Positions 1 through 4,964 of a DNA stretch of 5,424 nt are shown here, piece after piece (position 1 is the stretch's first letter; every line of letters starts with the position of its first letter). Origin of the DNA: Candidatus Omnitrophota bacterium (GTDB lineage: Bacteria; Omnitrophota; Gorgyraeia; Gorgyraeales; Gorgyraeaceae); NCBI GenBank assembly GCA_020057645.1, contig JAGVFL010000055.1, positions 1-5,424 of the forward strand, written 5' to 3'. The translations under genes and the position numbers were made by a program. A model generated the notes under the pieces. The model was given only the letters and a program-made list of their open reading frames with translations. It ran no database searches and had not been told where the DNA came from.

Positions 1-25
1 CCGCCTGAGGCGGAGAAGGATCTCC
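1..25. repeat. Truncated intergenic palindromic repeat at window edge
   Basis: Positions 1-13 form a 6-bp perfect palindrome, CCGCCT and AGGCGG around one base. It is followed by a second small dyad, GGAGA (12-16) and TCTCC (21-25). On the minus strand it reads GGAGATCCTTCTCCGCC and then the palindrome. This resembles a widely dispersed intergenic repeat type seen in many bacterial genomes (a GAGATCCTTC...CGCC...GGCGG pattern), but that comparison is from memory. The element is probably cut by the window edge. No gene overlaps it. Confidence 0.45.
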
Positions 26-35
26 AGATTAACTT

Positions 36-89
36 ATCCTTGACACGTAAGCGATGATATATAAAATGCGCCTCTTACGTGTCAAGGAT
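36..89. repeat. Perfect 16-bp inverted repeat with 22-nt AT-rich spacer
   Basis: The left arm ATCCTTGACACGTAAG (36-51) is the exact reverse complement of the right arm at 74-89. The 22-nt spacer contains TATATAAAAT. Each arm holds a TTGACA hexamer, one per strand, so the element carries promoter-like sequence facing inward from both arms. No U-run follows on either strand, so it does not look like an intrinsic terminator. It lies beyond the 3' end of the NIL-ferredoxin gene. It could be a dispersed palindromic repeat, a small non-autonomous element, or a regulatory dyad for a gene left of the window. Confidence 0.75.
40..67 (+). promoter_or_regulatory. Sigma70-like promoter sequence inside the inverted repeat (weak)
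   Basis: TTGACA at 40-45 is a perfect -35 hexamer. TAAAAT at 62-67 is a 5/6 match to the -10 consensus with a 16-nt spacer. On the minus strand the mirror arm gives TTGACA (85-80), with TATATA (63-58) at 16 nt. Transcription on the plus strand would run antisense into the ferredoxin gene, and on the minus strand it would leave the window. The hexamers may simply be part of a repeat, so the call is tentative. Confidence 0.22.
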
Positions 90-95
90 TAATTC

Positions 96-136
96 GCACA
101 GTAATTTACGTTCACTTCGTTCCGTAAATTACGTGC
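96..136 (-). repeat. Hairpin just downstream of the ferredoxin gene
   Basis: GTAATTTACG (101-110) pairs perfectly with CGTAAATTAC (123-132). The stem continues with GCAC (96-99) against GTGC (133-136) if one bulged A (100) is allowed, giving about 14 bp with a 12-nt loop. It begins 3 nt after the stop codon of the last gene in the cluster (140-142). It lacks a U-tract on the minus strand, where the next bases are GAATTAATCC. It may be an mRNA 3'-end stabiliser or a dispersed repeat, and a classic intrinsic terminator is not supported. Confidence 0.6.
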
Positions 137-139
137 TCA

Positions 140-547
140 TTAGAAATGCAGCTCCATTGCTCTAGGCGGGCAGGCCTTTATGCAGAGCTCGCACGCAATA
201 CACTTTGTATCATAAAAAAGCACTTTGCGGGTCAATGGGTCCGTGACAAGAGCGTCTGTAGGGCAGATCGGCACGCAGGCGCCGCAATGAGTGCATTTCG
301 TTTCATTTCTCTTTATATCTTTTGAAAGAGGCTGGACGCCTACCCCGATAGATTTTATATACTTTAACGCCTTATCAAGACCGGCATCTTCTCCTTTAAG
401 TTCAAGCACCATAAGGCCTTCTTCCCTGGGAGTGACATACGCCTTTAATATACTAAACTCCAGGTCAAAATCCTTTACCAATCTGTACACTATCGGCTGA
501 TCCACCAGCTTGTGAGGAAATTTTAAAACAATACGCTTAGAAACCAT
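140..547 (-). CDS. NIL-domain protein with two [4Fe-4S] clusters
   Basis: The 135-residue protein has an N-terminal NIL domain (about residues 3-75), a small ligand-binding-like domain also found at the C-terminus of MetN methionine transporters. A bacterial 2x[4Fe-4S] ferredoxin domain follows. Its first cluster motif, CTHCGACVPICP, has Cys 85, 88, 91 and 95. The second, CIACELCIKACP, has Cys 116, 119, 122 and 126. Relatives in methanogens and other anaerobes have, from memory, been tied to homocysteine formation from aspartate semialdehyde and sulfide, where this type of protein is thought to supply electrons or handle persulfide sulfur. I infer the same role here. The start is ATG at 547 because a strong GGGAGG Shine-Dalgarno lies 5 nt upstream. 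An in-frame ATG at 595 would add 16 residues encoded by a hairpin and is unlikely. The gene is last in the cluster, after UPF0280, another family linked to that pathway. Confidence 0.9.
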   Translation of the reverse strand: MVSKRIVLKFPHKLVDQPIVYRLVKDFDLEFSILKAYVTPREEGLMVLELKGEDAGLDKALKYIKSIGVGVQPLSKDIKRNETKCTHCGACVPICPTDALVTDPLTRKVLFYDTKCIACELCIKACPPRAMELHF

Positions 548-552
548 TTTAA

Positions 553-558
553 CCTCCC
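553..558 (-). promoter_or_regulatory. Strong Shine-Dalgarno for the NIL-ferredoxin gene
   Basis: GGGAGG on the minus strand, then a 5-nt spacer TTAAA and ATG. It fixes the start at 547 instead of the upstream in-frame ATG at 595. Its 5' base touches the foot of the hairpin at 558-580, so the site stays unpaired when the hairpin forms. Confidence 0.85.
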
Positions 559-580
559 AAATTTTGCGAAGCAAAATTTG
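558..580 (-). repeat. AT-rich 10-bp hairpin in the ferredoxin leader
   Basis: CAAATTTTGC (558-567) and GCAAAATTTG (571-580) are perfect inverted repeats around a 3-nt loop. The hairpin stands directly 5' of the Shine-Dalgarno in the minus-strand mRNA. It could protect the mRNA after processing between the UPF0280 and ferredoxin cistrons, or it may be one of the dispersed palindromes that occupy the other gaps in this cluster. Confidence 0.7.
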
Positions 581-617
581 ACCCCGACCCGCCATTGTTT
601 CTGTAGCGGGGAGGGAC
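581..617 (-). repeat. Imperfect GC-rich dyad between UPF0280 and ferredoxin genes
   Basis: CCCGC (588-592) pairs with GCGGG (606-610). After a 2x2 internal loop, CCC (583-585) pairs with GGG (613-615), with two wobble pairs outside that in the mRNA. It lies about 8 nt past the UPF0280 stop codon. There is no U-run, so termination is not supported. With the neighbouring AT-rich hairpin it fills most of the 78-nt intergenic gap. Confidence 0.4.
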
Positions 618-625
618 TCTTTTGC

Positions 626-1357
626 CTAAGCTAATTCTACATTCCCTATGCTTCCAAGATTTTTTCCAAGTATAGCCACGGCCCCTTTAACCCCTTTTAT
701 TGAAATTGCGAATTCTAGGCTCGGCGCAATATCTTTCTTTTCTTTAATCCTATTGCAGGTCGCTGTAGCGACCGCGTCTGCCAGAATTGCAGACTTAGCT
801 ATTATAACACAGGCATCTGCTTTTCCAAAGCTTAAAGAATGGCCCACTGTGCCTGAAGACGTGCAAACCCCGATAGGCGTATCTTTTGGCTTTATTTTTA
901 TAAAAATCTTATTGCTAAGAGGAGAATCGCCCGCGTAAACAGCAATGGTCCGCCCCTTATCTGATTTTATGAATATATCCCCGCCGTTTTCTATAATAAT
1001 CTGCTTAGAATGCGCCAAGAGTTCATTGCCTGTAAATGCAGCAATTGCTCCTGCAACGCTCGCCATCGGCCCTACCCCTGCAAGTTTGGTTGTCCTGATC
1101 ATTTCTTTTATAATATCATCTGCTTCAGGATCATGGTCTATCGGCTCAAGGCTTGTCATAAATTCAGGCCTGTGTTTTATATAATCTTCTATTTCGGTTC
1201 TGTATTTTTTAACAATCTCCTCTGCAATGCTCTTTATGTCCTTTTCCGCAAAAATAAAAAGATCTGTCTCCTTTATAATGACCTCCTGCCCGATAAGGTC
1301 ACTGTCCTTTGTCAATTCCCTGTAAAATCTTTCTTGATAATCCTTGCTTTTTGCCAT
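626..1357 (-). CDS. UPF0280 family protein (ApbE-like fold)
   Basis: The 243-residue protein matches the usual length of the UPF0280 (COG2122) family, which is structurally related to the flavin transferase ApbE. Visible family features are YRTEIEDYI near residue 52, the glycine-rich GVGPMASVAGA at 94-104, ENGGD at 123-127, GVCTSSGTVGHSLSFGKADAC at 163-183 and ADAVATATCNR at 193-203. The protein appears soluble, with no signal peptide. The biochemical activity of the family is not established. From memory, a Methanosarcina homologue has been linked to homocysteine biosynthesis together with DUF39 and NIL-ferredoxin proteins. The adjacent NIL-ferredoxin gene fits that link, although no DUF39 gene is in the window. 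The ATG starts 4 nt after the hypE stop, so translation is probably coupled to hypE. An AGGA inside the hypE 3' end is a weak, distant ribosome site. Confidence 0.88.
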   Translation of the reverse strand: MAKSKDYQERFYRELTKDSDLIGQEVIIKETDLFIFAEKDIKSIAEEIVKKYRTEIEDYIKHRPEFMTSLEPIDHDPEADDIIKEMIRTTKLAGVGPMASVAGAIAAFTGNELLAHSKQIIIENGGDIFIKSDKGRTIAVYAGDSPLSNKIFIKIKPKDTPIGVCTSSGTVGHSLSFGKADACVIIAKSAILADAVATATCNRIKEKKDIAPSLEFAISIKGVKGAVAILGKNLGSIGNVELA

Positions 1358-1361
1358 AATT

Positions 1362-2360
1362 TCAACAAATCCTGGGAAGCTGCTCCCCTGTTATCATATC
1401 CAAAATCCTTGAGCCGCCTGATTGAGTCTTTAGATAAACTCTTTTATCTTTTTCTTTCTCTACGGCGCCTATGATTCTGGCGTCTTTTCCAAGCGGATGT
1501 TTCTTCATCTTAGACAATATGCTGTTTGCATAGTCTTTAGAAACTATTGCGATAAGTTTTCCTTCGTTCGCCATGTACAAAGGGTCAAACCCCAGTATCT
1601 CGCACAATGCCTTTACTGATTTCTTTATAGGAATATTTGCTTCTTCTATAGCGATATTATAACCGCAAGCTAAACTAATCTCGTTCAATGTAGTAGCCAA
1701 TCCTCCTCTTGTAGGATCCCTCATGAATCTTATACATCTGGATATTATCGAAGATACTAGACTATTAAGAGGGCCGCAATCGCTTGAAATCCTGGCCTTG
1801 AATTTCAACTCCTCCCTGGCCAAAAGTATTGAAGCCGCATGGTCTCCTATAGTACCGCTTATTATAATCTTATCGCCCGGCTTTATCCTTGAAATAGCTA
1901 TCTCTGAATTCTCAAATACCTCTCCTATGCCTGAGGTATTTATGAATATGCCGTCTATAGCGCCTTTCTCGACAACCTTAAAATCTCCCGCAACTATATT
2001 CACGCCTGCTGATTTACATGTATTTTTAATAGAAATTGTTATTCTTTCTAAATCAGCGTACCTGAATCCGTCTTCTACTATCATGCCGCAGGATAAATAT
2101 TTTGGCATTGCTCCTGAAACAGCCAGGTCATTCACTGTGCCGCACACTGAAAGTTTTCCTATGTCTCCGCCCGGAAAAAATAAAGGCTTAACAACAAATG
2201 AATCTGTAGTGTAGGCGAGTTTCTTCGATCCTGCTTTTATAAACGCGGCATCCCCCAGTTTATTAAGAAAAGGATTATCCAGATTTTTTATAAATAAATC
2301 TTTTATCAGATCGCGCATCAATTTTCCGCCGCTTCCATGTGAAAGAGTTATAGTTTTCAT
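1362..2360 (-). CDS. hypE: [NiFe]-hydrogenase maturation protein HypE
   Basis: HypE takes a carbamoyl group from HypF on its C-terminal cysteine and dehydrates it with ATP to a thiocyanate, the source of the cyanide ligands of the [NiFe] active site. The 332-residue protein has the PurM-like fold: HGSGG at 8-12, GDAAF at 36-40, the TTDSF...PLFFPGGDIGKL block at 51-70, NDLAVSGA at 77-84, AGDFKVVEKG at 124-133 and DPTRGG at 215-220. It ends in the diagnostic PRIC (329-332) with the acceptor Cys as last residue. The ATG at 2360 overlaps the hypD stop in ATGA, which implies translational coupling, and a GGAG lies 10 nt upstream. An in-frame ATG at 2420 would add 20 residues lying wholly inside the hypD coding sequence and is rejected. 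Length and motifs are complete, with no sign of decay. Confidence 0.97.
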   Translation of the reverse strand: MKTITLSHGSGGKLMRDLIKDLFIKNLDNPFLNKLGDAAFIKAGSKKLAYTTDSFVVKPLFFPGGDIGKLSVCGTVNDLAVSGAMPKYLSCGMIVEDGFRYADLERITISIKNTCKSAGVNIVAGDFKVVEKGAIDGIFINTSGIGEVFENSEIAISRIKPGDKIIISGTIGDHAASILLAREELKFKARISSDCGPLNSLVSSIISRCIRFMRDPTRGGLATTLNEISLACGYNIAIEEANIPIKKSVKALCEILGFDPLYMANEGKLIAIVSKDYANSILSKMKKHPLGKDARIIGAVEKEKDKRVYLKTQSGGSRILDMITGEQLPRIC

Positions 2361-3451
2361 TTCCTGCCTGCTCCATATCTGTAATACGCGGCGCACGCGC
2401 CTTCGCTTGAAACCATACATGCGCCGTAAGGATTATCCGGATTACACTTTTTAGAAAATAATTTACAATCCGGAGGCGTTTTTATGCCTTTCAACACATT
2501 GCCGCATATGCATCCTCTATCTATGCCGGTTTTTGGTTCCGGTAAATCTATATTCTTCTCTATATCAAATCCCGCATATCTCTTGCTTAAGATCAATCCG
2601 CTCTTTGGTATGACTCCTATGCCTCTCCATTCAGAATCCTTTATTGAAAAAACCTCTTCAATGAGACGAAGCGCCCTGACGTTGCCTGAAGCTTTAACCA
2701 CGCGGTTATATTGATTTTCAACTTCTGCCTTTTCTGATTTAACCTGCCTTACAAGCATTAATATAGATTGTAATACATCGAGCGGCTCAAAACCTGCTAT
2801 CACGCATGGTATATTGTATTTCTCGCAAATATCCGCATAAGATTTTATTCCTATAATAGCGCTTACATGCGCAGGGCATAAAAATCCTTTTATATTTACC
2901 TCTTTATCTTCTGCCAATAATCTCATTGCGGGAGGCATGACCTTATGGCCGGAATAAACAAAAAAGTTTTTGAGTTTTTTCTTCTTGGCATATTTTATAC
3001 TGGCTGCCACTGTGGGGGCTGTTGTCTCAAATCCTATGCCCAGGAATACTATCTTTTTATCCCTATTTTTTTCCGCGAACAGAGCGGCATCCAGCGCTGA
3101 ATACACAACCCTCACTTTGCCTTTTGGGTTTTGTTTTAAAAGGCTGGAATTTGTGCCCGGGACTTTTAACATATCTCCAAAACTAAATACAATAACATCT
3201 TCAATAGCTGTAAGGGTTATTGCTTTATCAATATAATTCTTAGGGGTCACGCACACAGGACATCCCGGCCCGGAAATAAGCCTTACATTTTCCGGAAGCA
3301 TTCTCCTGATGCCAAACCTTTCAACAGCCATTGTGTGAGTGCCGCATACTTCCATAAAATTCACTTGGCGCAAGCCTTCAGCCTCTTCATTTATCAGCCT
3401 GTATAATTTTTCAGCGATCTTTAAGTTTCTGAATTCGTCTATATATTTCAT
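2357..3451 (-). CDS. hypD: [NiFe]-hydrogenase maturation protein HypD
   Basis: HypD is the iron-sulfur scaffold that, with HypC, assembles the Fe(CN)2CO unit. The 364-residue protein has the family cysteines in MEVCGTHT (Cys36) and GPGCPVCVTP (Cys64, Cys67), which match the essential Cys41, Cys69 and Cys72 of E. coli HypD. It also has GFETTAPT at 140-147, SGHKVMPP at 167-174, CPAHVS at 192-197 and GFEPLDVL at 220-227. The C-terminal region is cysteine-rich (Cys 314, 316, 329, 336, 345, 353) and holds the [4Fe-4S] ligands. ATG at 3451 is preferred. A TTG at 3457 would add two residues. Neither has a Shine-Dalgarno, because the 15 bases 5' of the start are the CCCCC arm of a palindrome. Translation probably depends on read-on from hypC, whose stop is 34 nt upstream. 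The stop overlaps the hypE start. Confidence 0.97.
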   Translation of the reverse strand: MKYIDEFRNLKIAEKLYRLINEEAEGLRQVNFMEVCGTHTMAVERFGIRRMLPENVRLISGPGCPVCVTPKNYIDKAITLTAIEDVIVFSFGDMLKVPGTNSSLLKQNPKGKVRVVYSALDAALFAEKNRDKKIVFLGIGFETTAPTVAASIKYAKKKKLKNFFVYSGHKVMPPAMRLLAEDKEVNIKGFLCPAHVSAIIGIKSYADICEKYNIPCVIAGFEPLDVLQSILMLVRQVKSEKAEVENQYNRVVKASGNVRALRLIEEVFSIKDSEWRGIGVIPKSGLILSKRYAGFDIEKNIDLPEPKTGIDRGCICGNVLKGIKTPPDCKLFSKKCNPDNPYGACMVSSEGACAAYYRYGAGRK

Positions 3452-3458
3452 AATCAAT

Positions 3459-3489
3459 GTAGGGGGTCGGTTTTAAACCGACCCCCTAC
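3459..3489. repeat. 31-nt perfect palindrome across the hypC stop and hypD leader
   Basis: GTAGGGGGTCGGTTT (3459-3473) is the exact reverse complement of 3475-3489, with one central base. The hypC stop codon TAG (3488-3486) is formed by the second to fourth bases of the arm, and the last base lies 1 nt from a possible hypD TTG start. It fills the whole hypC-hypD gap. It would fold into a very stable hairpin in the mRNA but has no U-tract. It looks like a dispersed palindromic repeat of the GTAGGGG...CCCCTAC type that I recall from many bacterial genomes. Transcription attenuation between hypC and hypD is a less likely alternative. Confidence 0.85.
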
Positions 3490-3695
3490 TGAATTTCCTC
3501 TAATAATTTCAAAGTCTCTTCTGCTTTAACAGTATCTAGCTTCTCTATCGCAAACCCTGCGTGCACTATCACGTAATCGCCTATCTTTGGGCCTTTCAAA
3601 AAATTAATACCTATGGAGCGCCGCACGCCTCCGCTGGATACAATCGCCCTGTCGCCTTCCATTTTCAAAATTTTCATTGGTATAGCTAAACACAT
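3486..3695 (-). CDS. hypC: [NiFe]-hydrogenase maturation chaperone HypC
   Basis: HypC is the small chaperone that binds HypD and carries the Fe(CN)2CO group to the apo large subunit of the hydrogenase. The 69-residue protein starts with the signature MCLAIP, whose Cys2 binds iron and HypD. It has the HypC/HupF beta-barrel core and the hallmark DYVIVHAGFAIEKLD at about residues 40-54. A charged C-terminal helix (VKAEETLKLLEE) follows. Length is normal for HypC. The start is well supported by GGAAAGG, 5 nt upstream. The TAG stop lies in the palindrome at 3459-3489, so the last codons may have been set by insertion of that element. Confidence 0.97.
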   Translation of the reverse strand: MCLAIPMKILKMEGDRAIVSSGGVRRSIGINFLKGPKIGDYVIVHAGFAIEKLDTVKAEETLKLLEEIQ

Positions 3696-3700
3696 GTCAA

Positions 3701-3707
3701 CCTTTCC
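3701..3707 (-). promoter_or_regulatory. Shine-Dalgarno for hypC
   Basis: GGAAAGG on the minus strand, 5 nt before the hypC ATG. It is just outside the palindrome at 3709-3745. This clear site contrasts with the lack of any Shine-Dalgarno before hypD and the hypF-like gene, where palindromes occupy the leader. Confidence 0.8.
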
Positions 3708-3708
3708 A

Positions 3709-3745
3709 AAAGGTTACACTCTGACATTGTCAGAGTGTAACCTTT
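3709..3745. repeat. 37-nt perfect palindrome, copy 1, at the hypF-like 3' end
   Basis: 18-bp arms run AAAGGTTACACTCTGACA (3709-3726) and 3728-3745 around one central base. The element is inside the coding sequence: the last ten residues of the HypF-like protein (QRLHSDNVRV region) and its TAA stop (3716-3714) come from it. A second copy of the same family lies at 4930-4964, identical at 33 of 35 aligned positions, so the two copies bracket the gene. No U-tract follows. The core TGACA-T-TGTCA also resembles a protein-binding dyad, so an operator role cannot be excluded. Confidence 0.88.
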
Positions 3746-4925
3746 GATAAGCAAGTATTGCTTGGCCTAACGCAATGCCGCCGTCGTGCGTTGGAACCTT
3801 TTTATGGCCGTAAACATTAAATCCTTCTTTTACCAGCATCGGCTTTAAACGCCCGCTTAGATACTTATTTTGAAAAACCCCTCCGCTCATGCAAACCTTT
3901 TTTATTTTATATTTTTTCTTCAAGATATTGCAAACATCTTTTATCATATCACAAATAGCGTTATGAAACTTCAAAGAAATTTCAGGTTTTTTGACGCCTG
4001 CCTTCAGATCCCTGGCAACGCCTCTTATAGTCGGCCCCCAATCTATTATTATAATCCCATTTTCATCTTTATATTTAAAACTATATCCGCTCTCTGCTCT
4101 ACCTGCCCCGTACCCTTGTAGTGCAGGGTGCCCTATGCCCTGTATTATTTTTTCTAACTTGATCGCCGCTTCCCCCTCATATCCGGCAAAATCGCAAATG
4201 CCGATAATCGACGAAATGCCGTCAAACAATCTGCCCACGCTTGAAGTTAAAGGTGAGTTTATCTTTTTGTCCACAGCCTGCTCAAGTATGTCCATTTTTT
4301 TCTTGTCTAACCTGTTTAAAATCTTTGAAGCCGTATCTTTCCCGTATATATCATAGAGATAACTGAACGCCATGCGCCACGGCTCTTTAATGGACGCTTC
4401 TGCGCCTGGCATTGCGATATATTTTAAATGCGCGGCTCTTTTAAACCCTTTTGCTCCGCCTATGAAAAATTCCCCTCCCCATATATTCCCGTCCGGCCCA
4501 AAACCTGCGCCGTCAAATGCGACCCCTATTACCCTGCCTTTTATATCATTATCTGCTATACAGCTTACTACATGCGCCTCATGATGCTGTATTTTCTTCA
4601 CCCTACGCTCTACTTGCCCCGTACCCTTGTGGTATGGGGTACCCTTTGCCCAATCATGCGCAAGTTTAGTAGATATGTATTCAGGATGAAGGTCGCACGC
4701 AATAATGTCCGGCTTTATATTAAATTTTTTCTGCAATAGTTTGATCTGATTCTCAAATTTTTTAAAATTCCCCAAATCGCTCAGGTCTCCTCCTGACCCC
4801 GATAAATAGGCAATGTTGCCTTTAGCAAAACAAAAAGCGCTCTTTGACTGAGCGCCAAAAGCCAGAACCCCGCTTTTTATCTTGTAAGGCAGTGTTATTT
4901 TAGTGTACTTCATACTATGCGGCAT
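3714..4925 (-). CDS. hypF: Stand-alone HypF carbamoyltransferase (Kae1-like) domain
   Basis: The 403-residue protein matches only the C-terminal Kae1-like domain of HypF, the part that transfers carbamoyl from carbamoyl-adenylate to the HypE C-terminal Cys. Motifs, numbered from ATG 4925: the LSGSGGDLSDL region (about 42-51), ACDLHPEYIST (76-86), the metal-binding HHEAH (His114, His118), AFDGAGFGPDGNIWGGEF (136-153), SSVGRLFDG (228-236), YEGEAAIKLE (249-258), SGGVFQNK (347-354) and VPTHDGGIALGQ (377-388). The acylphosphatase, zinc-finger and YrdC domains of full HypF (about 750 aa) are absent, and the gene directly upstream is unrelated. They must be encoded elsewhere or have been lost. Two extra segments of about 15 residues (92-107 and 263-277) come from a 45-bp DNA repeat. 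The start is uncertain: TTG 4931, ATG 4925 or ATG 4913, none with a Shine-Dalgarno. The C-terminus and stop come from a palindrome. Confidence 0.9.
   Translation of the reverse strand: MPHSMKYTKITLPYKIKSGVLAFGAQSKSAFCFAKGNIAYLSGSGGDLSDLGNFKKFENQIKLLQKKFNIKPDIIACDLHPEYISTKLAHDWAKGTPYHKGTGQVERRVKKIQHHEAHVVSCIADNDIKGRVIGVAFDGAGFGPDGNIWGGEFFIGGAKGFKRAAHLKYIAMPGAEASIKEPWRMAFSYLYDIYGKDTASKILNRLDKKKMDILEQAVDKKINSPLTSSVGRLFDGISSIIGICDFAGYEGEAAIKLEKIIQGIGHPALQGYGAGRAESGYSFKYKDENGIIIIDWGPTIRGVARDLKAGVKKPEISLKFHNAICDMIKDVCNILKKKYKIKKVCMSGGVFQNKYLSGRLKPMLVKEGFNVYGHKKVPTHDGGIALGQAILAYQRLHSDNVRV
4096..4140 (-). repeat. 45-bp intragenic repeat, copy B, inside the hypF-like gene
   Basis: This segment aligns without gaps to 4607-4651, identical at 38 of 45 positions. 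Here the shared core reads GGG TAC GGG in the coding frame and encodes GHPALQGYGAGRA. It sits after YEGEAAIKLEKII, where HypF proteins usually pass quickly to a [S]GYP/F-type strand, so about 15 residues look inserted. GTACCC (4110-4115) and GGGTGC (4126-4131) form a weak stem. The length of 45 is divisible by 3, so the reading frame is kept. Confidence 0.8.
4607..4651 (-). repeat. 45-bp intragenic repeat, copy A, inside the hypF-like gene
   Basis: This is the partner of 4096-4140. The core is read in a different frame here (AAG GGT ACG GGG) and gives KGTPYHKGTGQVER, which lies between the STKLA helix and the IQHHEAH metal site. Other HypF proteins usually have only eight or nine residues there. 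GTACCC (4621-4626) and GGGTAC (4637-4642) form a perfect 6-bp stem with a 10-nt loop. The frame change between copies shows that the similarity is at DNA level and not a protein repeat. Confidence 0.82.
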
Positions 4926-4929
4926 AGAC

Positions 4930-4964
4930 AAGGTTACACTTTGACATTGTCAGAGTGTCACCTT
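4930..4964. repeat. Palindrome, copy 2, between the MetE-like and hypF-like genes
   Basis: A 35-nt near-perfect palindrome centred at 4947 with two mismatched pairs (4941/4953, 4935/4959). It is the same family as 3709-3745 with two substitutions. The TGA stop of the upstream MetE-like gene (4960-4958) is inside it, and a possible TTG start of the hypF-like gene (4931) falls on its other end. It takes the place where a ribosome site for the hypF-like gene would be expected. No U-tract follows. Confidence 0.82.

Noticed and set aside
96..136. Intrinsic transcription terminator after the last gene
   Set aside because: The stem is AT-rich with a bulge, and no U-run follows on the minus strand, so only a hairpin is claimed.
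548..595. N-terminal extension of the NIL-ferredoxin to an ATG at 595
   Set aside because: The extra 16 residues are encoded by hairpin sequence, and a strong GGGAGG lies 5 nt before the internal ATG at 547.
2361..2420. N-terminal extension of HypE to an ATG at 2420
   Set aside because: The added 20 residues lie entirely within hypD in another frame and are not HypE-like. The family begins at the MKTITLSHGSGG region, and the ATGA overlap is typical.
3459..3745. Intrinsic terminators between hypF, hypC and hypD
   Set aside because: The stems are strong but none is followed by a U-tract, and termination here would cut off essential downstream hyp genes.
291..4739. Plus-strand open frames (for example 291-500, 1010-1474, 1723-2214, 4428-4739)
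   Set aside because: All are antisense shadows of strongly supported minus-strand genes. Their products show no recognisable domains and no ribosome sites, and their composition follows the opposite strand.
3709..4964. Operator sites for a hyp regulator (TGACA-T-TGTCA core)
   Set aside because: One copy lies at the 3' end of a coding sequence and encodes residues and the stop codon. There is no promoter next to either copy, so a dispersed repeat is the simpler reading.
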